A stretch of DNA of 64,000 nt from positions 41,057,695 to 41,121,694 of the forward strand of contig CM049316.1 of assembly GCA_026874595.1 (NCBI GenBank). Reading direction: 5' to 3'. This DNA comes from Sipunculus nudus (lineage: Eukaryota > Annelida > Sipuncula > Golfingiida > Sipunculidae). How positions within the stretch are numbered: position 1 is the stretch's first letter; every line of letters begins with the position of its first letter. The position numbers and the translations under genes were made by a program. This document shows positions 1 to 10,871 of the stretch, piece by piece. A model generated the notes under the pieces. That model was given only the letters and a program-made list of their open reading frames with translations. It was not told the DNA's origin and did no database searches.

Positions 1-530
1 AGTGTGGACAAAAAGGAAAATTGTCATGTGTACACCTGAACACTCTGAGCCACACTTACTCGAGGGACTGAGAGCCGGAATTTTATTTAAACAGGCCAAC
101 TTTGTAGAGTGACGTGCTAGCCCTGATAAATTTAAATTTGATCATGCCACACTTCTGCATGTCTGCAACATGTTGTGTTCATTTAGTGAAACATGTAATA
201 TGAGAGTGAGACTTTCATCACTGATTCATCCCATGTTGTGTATCTATATACATTAGAAGGAAATTCAAAAGTGAATCAGAGTATTTTCACCTAAATAAGT
301 TAAAGTATGATTTAAGCTTCCATTTAATCAAAATAAGGGATATATAAAATATTAGAATTTGAATACAAAATGGTGCTTAGGCAGTTCAAGCAGTTTTACT
401 ATAAATAGAAATCTGCATTTCAACAAATGCAAGCCTCTGCCATTTACTTATTTGGCCCATATTCCGACGTTCAGTCATGCATAAGGGATCATGCGTTTAT
501 GAATATTCTGTGATGACATTCCTAGATCTA

Positions 531-1028
531 GTCACGACAACTTGACTCAGTAGGCAATGATAATAAGGCTGGTAAGCCTACTTGAGTCGTGATGCAAGCA
601 ATATCGAGGAATGCATCACAGTGGTCTTCAATCATGTTGCATATATATTGTGGTAAACAGCCCATAATCTTAACATTATGCTATGAAAGATGAATTAACA
701 TGAGAATACATGTGCCCGTCTCTAAGATAATGAGTCATTTCCTGTTTTGTGTACAAGTTGGCTGGGTCCAATGACTCATGCGAGCCATGCCTGTATTCAT
801 GCAGTCAGAAATTCAACAAACAGGTGGTGGTATTTACCAATTTGCTGAGTTAAAATGGAACCTTCTTGTTCATTTTTGGTGTTGTTAGAAAGTACACTAA
901 AATGCTAAAAAGTAGTCTGGTTTATGTCATTTGACAGTGTACTTTTAGACCATGAGGTATTGTCAAAAATGATGAAAATATTTCCATCCTCATTGTGCCT
1001 TATAATGCGATCCTCAGACTTAGATGTT
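531..1028 (+). repeat. Dispersed ~500 bp repeat, family R1, copy a
   Basis: This copy shares long collinear blocks with 28688-29223 (+), 41250-41768 (-) and about 63445-63832 (-). Landmarks in order are a 'ctggtaagcct' block, 'gcagtggtcttcaa', 'taaacagcc.ataatctt', 'aattcaacaaaca', 'gctgagttaaaa' and a 'gatcctcagacttagatg' end. The left end can fold: CACGAC...GTAGGC is followed within about 60 bp by GCCTACTTGAGTCGTG. No coding capacity is visible, so it is probably a non-autonomous transposon. Confidence 0.75.
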
Positions 1029-4000
1029 AGGGCACTCTGACAGCCAGTAATCTGGTTGTAATGTCAGAGCCTTATCCATACCAAAATTGAATAAATTCTT
1101 CATTGGCACATTCCCAAAATGCTCTAAATTTTATGAGATTCTATTCATGATTGCATGAGTAATGTTGTGAACAAACCCATTTAACACATACACAAATACA
1201 CGAATGAGGATAAACACATACCTTCCTGGCAGAGGCAACACCTGATTGTGTTCCAAGGTACCCGCATGAAATAACCATTTTATGAGGCCCTGCTTTAAAG
1301 GGGCCCGATCACCTATAAAGCTAGTTGAATGAACATGAAAATAAGCTTCTTCCCTTTAAAATAAGTTGGTACCTACTAAAACATTGCCCTGAAACTGTTT
1401 GCTAACTCCTGTAAACAAGTGTTAAAAAGAGTGGACTGGGCCCAATCTTAGGTGTCAACATAAACACAGTGTGTGCCTGGGCCACAACATGTGTCAGTCA
1501 GGAGATGCCTGACTGACTTGGCCCAAAAATGTAATATGTACATGTTCCAGCTAGCTGAACCACCACGTGTTATGGCTCACAATTGGACCCCAGTCATGCA
1601 GCCTTGTTATGGTGAACAGACACCCATGGACTGTGCTTACCAACACGCAGAGCCATAACAAGGTGTTAAACAGCCGTATGTGAGGTACTGAGACTGTGTG
1701 AAAGAATAGGCATACTGGTAATATTGATCCTGATCATGTCACTTTAAAGACTCAGAAAACTGCACAGTGAGAGTTTCTCCAATAAAAAACCTCAGTCTCT
1801 GTGTCTGTCACTGATAAAACAATGTCTCTGGTTATATCAGGGGTAATATAAATTACTGACTACCAATACATCACTCTTTTAGGCGTTTTTTTTGTTTAAA
1901 ACAAAATGTATTTATTATTATTTGAGTACTGGATGTTTTTAGTCCCTGTGCATAGATCCCAATAAGTTATTCAAATGCACTTGTATATGCAAATGCTCAG
2001 TTTTCTCCCCTGTCCATTTTGTATGCAAGTTCAGTAGAGATGCCTTTGGTATAAAGGTAATTGATGGTTTAATAATGTGGATTTAATTTTAATGTAATTG
2101 TTATCAAAATCACAAGTATGGACGTCTGATATGGTATTGACCCTATGTTGTGTTTGATCCCTTTTAGTTTACTGTTACACTCCGGAGGCAGGGGAAATCT
2201 TACACTTCTAAAGAAGCAACTGATTTTCATGTGACCGTTTATGATATATTTAGACACCAGATGGCAGTTCGTTGTCCGCTGAACAAAATGTGCAAATGAT
2301 GTGACAAGCAGCCAACCAGATGCCAACAAACAAACACGTGACAGGCATCATTGCTCCTCCCATAGCTGCGCTTCAAGCGCCGTTTGAAGACAAGTTTACA
2401 TTCGAATTTTAATTGCTCCCTCTACATTCTCGCATCATCGACCGTTTTGATTCTGACAGTATGACTGTGTTAGCATAGCAAATGTGTCTGGTGTCTGCAG
2501 AACTGAAACTAGCCAGCGAGGTGTGCACGCAGCCTTTGTTGTTACATTTTGTTTGAATTACAGCTCACCAACCAGGCATCCTATGTGCCCAAGGCCCTAA
2601 GAAAACCACGTCTGCGGCAATTCTATCTGAGCCTGTGGCCTGTTCATACGGTTACTGGAGCGATGAGCTGTCACTCAAAACAAAATGAACATGATTGTCT
2701 CCGTGTATTCCTCGCTTTGCCATGTCTTCCAGCACAAGGTCTCATCTGATTGGACAAAAATACAGTGCTCCCCTCTGGTGTAGCAGTTTAGGATACGAGG
2801 TCATAACAAACAGCGCTTACCATATAGGAAGTAGACCTTTAGTTAAAGCGCTGTGTAAAGAGATTAGTTTACTGTTTACAGACTCACTATTTTGAAAACC
2901 CAGGTATATTTAAAAAGGTATTTTTAAAAAGGTGTTTTAAAACTCTCTCATATGGCTAGATTATCTGCGGTCATACATATTGGATATTTATTTCAATGCT
3001 AAAGATTCCCATTGAAATAAAGTAAACCCTCTCTGTAGGATCTCTTGAAATTTCGGTAAAGAAAAAATATAAGGCGAGCAAGATACTGCCTGTAATATTA
3101 ATGTAAAGAGGACAACAATTTGTCTGAAAGGTAGTAATTCTTGCTCAAACCATGTGTAGTGAATCTGCTGCATGTTTTCAGGCTTGTCACCATCTATATG
3201 GGCATCAGACCCTTTATTGCAGGGCTTAATGAAAAATCAAATTAAATTACCGGTAGACTATGAGAAAAAATAACATGTTTATTTAATTTATAGGGGCAAG
3301 ATCACTTTGTGACAATTTTGTTTATGCTGCTTTAATAGTTGTTACCATAAATACCACAAAACACATGCATTGTGAGCCAAGTAAACCTTTATCAGATTAA
3401 GGACTTCATTAACTTCTTCTGCAGAACTGCAGAGCCAAATCCTTTAATATGGCACAGAATGGATTCATAGGTGACCAGTCTTATTGAATTTTGTTGAAAT
3501 GGTTATCAATTTTATTGACTTAATTGAGCACTTATGAAATGATAAATAATAATGCATTCCATATCCCATTTTAACCTAGTGGCTGCAAAAATCTTATCTG
3601 AAACTGCGACACCAAATCCATTAATATATCACACACATATTTCCAGGGTATCACTCTCTTAAGTTTGTTCAAATCATTCTTGTACATTGATTATTTGTTG
3701 AGTTAAGGGAAGTTGAATTTGTCGACACATGTAAGATTAATCCATGAATAAGATATATCTGTATTATGAGTTCAAGTTCAAGCTTTCATTTCCCCTGATA
3801 TATTGATAAAAAGCTAATGAACATGCCAGACAAAGAAACATATTGTAGGAAATTCTAAGCCAAGGTATTGTCAGTATGCGTTAATAGCTTTAAGCATAAT
3901 GCCCAAACTTTCAGTATCTATAAATAGCTTTGACTTAATAGCAGGATAAGCCGAGGAACATGTGCTACTTTTTACCAGCTGTTTCAACTTTATATTGCGT

Positions 4001-5570
4001 TTTCCTGATAAATTTAGCATATTATATTAAACCAGTCCATGGAAATTTGTTATAAATGTATGGTTTTGTAACTTATTACCATGGAAGTTATGGAATTCAT
4101 GATTTAGACAAGTTAAAGACCTCAGTTTTCACTTGACCTTTCTGTGAACAATAAGTGTAGCAACATCTCTGTGCATAGGCAAGAGGTGTGAGTCCTTTCA
4201 GTTTTTGAGAATATTTTAGTTGATCGATAACACTGCATCATGCTTTGGTCAAGTATCTGGTCCATGTTCCTTAACTAGTACTCAGATTCAATATTTTTAA
4301 TACTTGCCTTGAACATGTCCTAGTGACGTGTATTTGAAAAATATTGAACTTTATTTCAAATAGTAATAATATCAAATAATATATATTTTTAATCAAGGAC
4401 TGTACATACTAAGGCTGGGTATCGGTCAGCACATTCAGGTGCAATACGTATTGCGATACACTTAAAGCAATACCCTATGCGTAATTGCGTATTGATGATA
4501 CACTTATTTCTTTTTGTGTATAATTTTTTTAAAACCTTAAAATCTTTAAACTTTTGTGTTGAAAAGACCTGTATATATGTATTAATGTGTCTGTATATTT
4601 TTGCATGCATTATATTACCACAATATTTCAGGCTGGCGTATTCTTATGTTTTGAGCGAGTGAGCCACGTGTCACTACTGCAATGGTAGGCACTCAAATGA
4701 TGGGCCAACCCTTTCAGTACATATTTCAGTGGTAGGAATACAATCAACACTAACAAGCACCGTTTGCATCATTCGTCTGTCATTGCTCAGATGCGCCAGT
4801 TTGTCATGGAAGCACTGACAAATGTACATACATCCCATATCTAGTTGATCATATGAAAACATGTGATCTTAATTAAGTTTAAAAAGGCCAACAAAAGAAA
4901 CTAAAATAGTTAAAGCTATTATAAATAGTTAATATAAAAGTTTAGGTTAGGGTTGTCTCTATATTTATTAGCAGGAATTTTGTTTCATTGATACGACAAT
5001 ACAGTATGCAAAGCATGTCAGTAACCATATCTATGTGGGATATCGATATGGATTGCTATTTTGTATATTCATACAGCCCTAGTACATTCGGTATATTGCA
5101 TTACAAGGTCTTATTAGGCATGTAGGCCTTTTTTGGAATCCTCAGGATATTGTAGGATTTCTCTTACAGTTACAATGTTGATGATTGATTATCACTGACT
5201 GAATCCCAGCAAATAATTAATAGTTGCATCTCTCCTAATAGTCTGATACGGCTTTATGGATAAATGATCTGTGAACCACAGGAAGATAATTAATATTTTA
5301 TCATTTATCAGAAGTGTCAATGCTATACTCTCCCAATGTATAATTTGTTAAGTGCTGGTAAATTCATGGATACACAGTGGGATTATATGGGCAGCACTAA
5401 TTGCTGGTGTGTGTGTGGGGGGTGAGTTGTAATCACTTACAGGAAATGGTTTGTGTGTGGCAAACGCACCTAACACATTTAGCACATCGGCCAAATTAAG
5501 CCAATTAAGGATTATGGGTATCTAGGAACACACAATGATGCCCATTGAGACTAGACCTGTGAAAACGTTG

Positions 5571-5748
5571 TACAGTGGAACCTCTCTGAAGAACCACCCA
5601 TCTAATAAAATGCCTGTCCATTAAGACCACTCTTGAGTGAAACAAAAACATTCATATTGGTTATAACTGACCTGTCTAATAAGACCACTTGTGAATTTAG
5701 ACTTTTGGCCAGTACGACGGGTAGTCTTAATAACCAGGTTTCACTGTA
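5571..5748. mobile_element. Short TIR element (MITE), family R2, copy 1
   Basis: It opens with TACAGTGGAACCT and closes with AGGTTTCACTGTA, an imperfect terminal inverted repeat of 13 bp. The interior repeats 'tctaataagaccac' style motifs. A near full-length relative lies at 60075-60253, and a third, partial member lies at about 5889-5990, just 140 bp away. There is no open frame. TIRs of this type suggest a non-autonomous DNA transposon; I cannot assign the superfamily. Confidence 0.7.
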
Positions 5749-5888
5749 CATATTTATTTTATGCTACAGATAAGCTTACCCTGCTCAGTGTAATATTACT
5801 CCTTTATAATGACTGAACATTACTGAAAATAAGGGTTCATTTGTTTGAAAGACTTTCCCAGTTAAAAAATTATATTTATATATATAGA

Positions 5889-5990
5889 GTGCAATTTAAC
5901 CTGTCTGAAAGACCAGTGTCTAATAGGAACACCTGTGAATTAAGACCATGTTTGGACAGTCCTCTGGGTGGTCTTATAACACTGGTTTCA
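5889..5990. mobile_element. Partial R2 MITE copy 2
   Basis: It carries 'cctgtctgaaagacca', 'cacctgtgaattaagacca' and 'gggtggtctta', matching the interior and right half of the R2 elements at 5571-5748 and 60075-60253. The left terminus is degraded. Confidence 0.6.
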
Positions 5991-6625
5991 AGTAAGAATA
6001 GTCAAGTAAGAATTATTGTTGCCAGTATAAAACATTCTACTTGGTCATATTAACTATATATCTGAAGGGAGGCCTAATTTCTAGTGTGTTAGTATTTCCC
6101 ATCAAATACGGATGTTTACAGACAGTATTTGACTGATTGTGTAGTCCAAGTGTAAGTAATTAGATCAGAAACAGATTTCATGAGAGCCTGTGGATCACTT
6201 ATAGAACATTATGTGTGCTGTGCTAATAATATGCTGCTACATGAATGTTAGTATTATTTATGGTTTCTGATGCATGTTATGTGACTTTCTGTTAATGAAA
6301 TATTCATTTAACAATCTTTTAGTGAAATATGTTCATGTAACATGCAATTTAACATTTAGATAACATCATTGTGAAAGATCATGTATTTGAACTACATCTT
6401 TGAGGTCTTTGGACCAAAAAAATGAACCTCAGTATGTTCCAGGGGACTGTCCAGTATGAATATGATATTAAATATGGTTTAAATATTAAGTTCTCATGGG
6501 AGGCTATAGCTACATTTATGTCAGAGAGGGAATATAGATTATTTGAACTCTCCTGACTACACGACTTTCAAGCTGGTGTCAGGGTAACCAGGCAGTAGTC
6601 CCTAGGCATTGATGTCACTCCCGGT

Positions 6626-6639
6626 GTTGCCATGGTAAC
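6626..6639. promoter_or_regulatory. Perfect RFX X-box, site 1
   Basis: GTTGCC-AT-GGTAAC matches the X-box consensus GTNRCC-N(1-3)-RGYAAC at every constrained position. RFX-family transcription factors bind this element in animals, and it is typical of promoters of ciliary genes. It lies about 150 bp upstream of a second perfect site and upstream of the candidate first exon of the coiled-coil gene that begins coding at 10872. Binding itself is inferred. Confidence 0.7.
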
Positions 6640-6775
6640 CCTGCAGCCTACAGAGACCTCTGCAGCTGGGCTATTATAGAATCACTCAGCAGTTGTTATG
6701 GTGACAGCATTGATTTTCTGCCCACACATCCCAGGGCTGTATACCATACATTCTGCCAGTTAAGGCCCCTGATGA

Positions 6776-6789
6776 GTTACCATGGCAAC
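6776..6789. promoter_or_regulatory. Perfect RFX X-box, site 2
   Basis: GTTACC-AT-GGCAAC is the reverse complement of site 1 (6626-6639) and fits the X-box consensus on both half sites. Its centre overlaps an ATG in a strong initiation context (ACCATGG at 6779-6785). It therefore coincides with the possible start of a short upstream frame in the putative leader exon. Confidence 0.65.
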
Positions 6790-6919
6790 AGCCAACTCAC
6801 TTCCAAAGGGAGTCATTGGTTTTGTGGGTCCTGTTGGGACAAATGCACTCCCTGTGACGGGGAATCAATACTTCGTCAAACTTTGGCTGGAATGCCGGAC
6901 TCTCCTGTCCAGATTTACG
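6782..6919 (+). other. Candidate leader exon of the coiled-coil gene
   Basis: An open frame of 46 codons starts at an ATG in strong context and runs to a good splice donor (ACG|GTATGT at 6919/6920). Upstream in-frame stops (TGATGA) limit it. If spliced to the acceptor at 10841/10842 the frame closes after seven more codons at a TGA, just before the main ATG at 10872. The segment would then be a mostly untranslated leader carrying an upstream ORF. Support is the donor, the flanking X-boxes and the position. There is no transcript evidence, and transcription could begin elsewhere. Confidence 0.35.
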
Positions 6920-7576
6920 GTATGTATACTATATGAATGTGTGTTGTTAAGCATTTGACGTGGGTCGTTAGGGATGTACTGGTTGTTGTTGAGTGTATCT
7001 TAGGAATCACATGAAGTGAATGTCATGCAAAGGTCTGCTGAAGAGATATACTTAGAACATTTCAGTTCATGAAATGATGTTACCATATCATTGTATTAGA
7101 GACTGAGAGAGATAACTGGTGTCTTATTTTAACAGATAGTCTCTTATGGTATGGCAGGATAAGTCTTGTACAATAGTTGATATATTATTTTGTGGAACAG
7201 AATAATTATGAGTAAATCAGTTTGCAAATGTAGCATGGTATGAGAGACTGAAAGTGATGATTTGAATTTTTTTATAATAGATAAATCACTTATGGTATAG
7301 TAGGATAAGTCACTTGTAATAGTTTATATATTATTTGGTGGCTCTAATTAATCATGAATATGTATAAATTTGCACAGGTAAAGTCTACTCTAGTCAGTAT
7401 TTAGTAATAACTGAATCATTTGATGAACTCTCTCTGTAAGGGTGAAATACTTCATTATATATTTCATATTTTATAAATGAAAGTTTAATGGTTGAACAAA
7501 ACAGATAGTTGTTATTGAACAGTTATGAGCAATTAGTACCTACATATGCTTCACTTAATGCTGATTAGTGGTATCA

Positions 7577-7690
7577 TAGAGGTAGGGCATCACCTTGTGG
7601 TTACGGCATTGGACTTTGGAGCTGGTGGCTGAAGCCTCTAGCACGTCAGGTGCAAAAAATGGAGAAATTCATTTAATTAACCCTCCTTTT
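7577..7690 (+). repeat. Decayed tRNA-derived SINE-like head
   Basis: The string 'ggtagggcatcaccttgtgg' followed by 'ttacggcattggactttgga' and 'ctggtggctgaagcc' has the spacing and wording of a tRNA-derived SINE promoter: a degraded A box and a degenerate B box. It does not fold as an intact tRNA with a recognisable anticodon loop, so I do not call a tRNA gene. Confidence 0.4.
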
Positions 7691-10113
7691 GATATATAAA
7701 TGATGCATATTACAGGTTATGACTTCTGTATTATTCAGGTTTCCCATAAGTTAATATATATATACATGGAAATTTTTTTCAAGGTCCTGAAAGTGCTTGA
7801 ATAAAGAAAATATTGAAAATTTGTCTGTACAGCCATCTGTTAACACATGAGCACAAATTGAACCCACTGGGGCTGGAAAGACCAAACCCACCAGCCTTAT
7901 GGATCTTGGTGAATTTGCCATGGAAACCAAATATTAGGTTACTTTGACTTATACTTTCTCTGAGTATGGAACAAAAACAGGTTTCAGTATCTCACAAGCT
8001 AAGTTAGTAAAAGTTAATACAAAAGCCAAAGGCCAGATTTCTGGGGAATAACTGGATGGATTGTTATGAAATTTGGAATGGTAACCGATCTGTTAGAACT
8101 GTAACTGCCACAGAAGACTGGACCTGCTAATTACTCTAGTCAGTAACAATTCATACAAAAAACCAGATTTCTCAGGAATTTTTAGTTTGATTGTCATGGA
8201 ATTCAAATTGCTAATTGAGCATGGGAAACTTTAAACTGCACAAAAGGACTGGTGGTGCCACCTGCATTCTGTCTGTTTGTATGCATTTTTTAAACACTGC
8301 TCGAAGTGAGGGTTATTGTTTTCACTGAATTCTCTGTCTGAGTGTGTGTGTGTGTGTGTGTGTGCAAGATATGTGAAGAAAGGTATCACCGATGTTATGG
8401 AAATTTATCTTGTAGGTTCTTTTTGTGAAAATGTCCAAAAAGTTCAATTTTTGTGTAAATCCATTTGTAAATACCCTAGAATGTGTGTTTTAAGGGTTTT
8501 ATTGCACATTTGTTTACACGGGGATGTACCATTTTTTTATATGGCTATCTTTGGAGTGCGAGTCATGACGTCACAGAGGAAAATGATGTCTGTACTCCAT
8601 GTGCTGTTTCCCTGAAAGGTGTCATCAACGTACGGCATGGGGGCCATGGTTGTTGTTCTTGTTTATTGTCATTGTCAACATAACCATGAAGTCCAAGAAT
8701 GTTTGTCAGTTATTTCAATTAAGATTTTTATTAATTGTGTGTATGATATTCAAACTGAAAATGCTGACAGATCCAGTGTGAAAACTGAAAAGTTGGTCAT
8801 TGTTACATTTATTCTCTGAGTTTCATTGCACAAACAAAGGTTTCAGTGGCTCATAAAGTAAAGACTCCTGCCATTAAATATACATAATATTAAATACTTT
8901 TAATTTATTTTTGAGTTCTCTCAGTCCACAGTGTGTTGTATGGGTTATCTTGGCTGCAAGGCATGACATGAATTCAGAAGTATACAGATTGATTCATAAT
9001 TTTTTCCACAACTGTTTAGCAAAAGTTTTAATGTATCACATAATATTTTGATAAAATAGACAAGAATTAACACAAATATTGTTGCCAACTTTATTATGGG
9101 CTACTTGAATTATTGGCAGCAGGTGCAATCCTGGTGCAGTCTCCTGCAGAAAAGATTATCTGAAAGATCAGTTATCTGAACAAAAACCTTTTCCCCGAGC
9201 TGTTCGAATAAATGACAGTCTACTGTAATACAATTAAAAGAAAGTATTTCCATAGCACTATAATGCCATGTATATCCTGCTGTATTTGCAGTCATTAAGT
9301 CAAACATCATCTGCTGTAAGTTGCAAACCAGGTTTTTTTCAGCATTTTACAGTAACTTGGAATATTTACAGTTACTGTGCAGTGGTTATACACTGCATTC
9401 TCATTTGTTTAATCACTGCTTGCTTTAGCACAGTTTGCTGGATTTTACCTCGAGCTGGCTGGCACAGGGCCAAGAGTATAATCAGAACAATGAGAGTAGG
9501 CTGTCACAGGTTGAGTGTACGGTCAGTGCATAAGGTATATTAGGCAGATATATTTGTAGGTTTCTGTACAAAAGCCTTTGTTTTAAGCTGCGCATTTATT
9601 TCAGTATTAACAGTCTTTTATTATTGTTCTATAATGCATCAGCCCTGACTTATTGAATATTAGAAGTGTGAGCTGTAGCTGCCTCAGTGTTTGTGATAAT
9701 TGATATTGAATGAGCGTTAATCATCGTTTGCGGTCAGGTTAATACATCATTGATCCTCATCAGCATCGCCTCTCTATGGCCTACAGACAATGTCACTTAG
9801 AATCCTAACCTGTGTTTGCTGTAGTGCTGTTTCAGGCTTGGAGAAAATTGACATTACAGGGGCCTTTTGGGCAATGGATTTTGTAATCCAGTCAAGAATA
9901 ACAAGGGCAGTGTCTGAAGTGTCATCTGTAATCCAATCATTTTCCAGAAATTACAGGGGCAATATATATCTACAATAAAATCTAAATTATAGTATGACAT
10001 CTCATATCTACATTGAATTTTCCCCACATTGGACATTCCTGGACCTGTTAAAATTTAAGATAGATATTAGAATTTGTTATCAAAACCTGATTGAGTTGGT
10101 GGTGGTGGTGGTT

Positions 10114-10132
10114 GGGGGGGGGGGGGGGGGGG
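10114..10132 (+). repeat. Poly-G run of about 19
   Basis: An uninterrupted guanine tract follows a GGT-rich stretch. It is potentially G-quadruplex forming. It lies in the putative leader intron of the coiled-coil gene. Confidence 0.9.
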
Positions 10133-10871
10133 TCAGTGTTTCTGGGCAACCAGGAAAGCCCCCTTGTGAACCACTGAGTGGTGGCAGTTAAGGTGGTTTT
10201 CCAAGTCCCCAGATTTTTTCCTGGGACAAGGTAATCCTTGGATTGTGAACCATTTTCTTTTACATTTATTTTAGATTCCAAAAAACTTTGACACCCTTTA
10301 CATTTACAATACAGGCAATATCTTTTGCAGATTTTGTTGTATCTTTAGCAAATGTTAAACAGTCCTTACTGAGAGGGTTTGCTCAAGGTTATTGGTAATT
10401 TTTGAAACATCAAAATAAATATGTATTGTGTTTGACCTGAAAGAATCTTAGCAAAATGAGGGAGTTCTAATTGCCTATTTTGAGTGCTTAGTCTGAATTA
10501 CTATGTAGACAACTGTCAGTGTGTTCATCTGAGATTTTATTGTTGTATATTTTTCATTGGGTTTATATTTAATCTGTAAAATGAATATTTGATTAATACA
10601 GACATTTATACTGTTGTATTATGGCAGTGTTGGCTGTCAAATATATTCTTCTTACATATTTCAGTGCCATGAACATTTTGAATGTTTGTCTTACTTCATA
10701 TGTTAGAAAATGTCCTTACCTAGAAGATTAAAGTTGAATTATTTAAACTTTAAATAACATAAGTTTTCTATGGTGAGTATGCATCCATCACATTCTTCAT
10801 TTTTTTACCATTTTATGTTTGTCACTTTTGGTGTTTTTCAGGTAATTAGGTGTCATGTGACCTGATGAGTG

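Larger units (their letters stand above)
1..6600. other. Gene-free stretch with dispersed repeats
   Basis: I see no coding exon here. Open frames are short and have no recognisable motifs. The stretch holds one copy of a ~500 bp dispersed repeat (531-1028), two members of a TIR element family (5571-5748 and about 5889-5990), and a diverged segment at about 3400-4380. That last segment resembles the 20200-23150 region: both carry a 'ctctctcaagtttgttc' type stretch and an 'aatccatgaataa(g/a)atat' type stretch. Confidence 0.6.
6920..10841. other. Probable long leader intron, otherwise no gene
   Basis: If the leader exon at 6782-6919 is real, this is its intron. It ends in an acceptor with a good pyrimidine tract (gtgtttttcag at 10831-10841). 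It contains a (GT)n run at 8342-8364, a G homopolymer of about 19 at 10114-10132 and the SINE-like piece at 7577. The region about 9430-9510 shares a 'ctggcacagg' type block with 51680-51740. I see no convincing exon. Confidence 0.45.

Noticed and set aside
7577-7690. A functional tRNA gene
   Set aside because: Only the general A-box and B-box wording is present. The cloverleaf cannot be drawn with paired arms, so it is listed as a SINE-like remnant.
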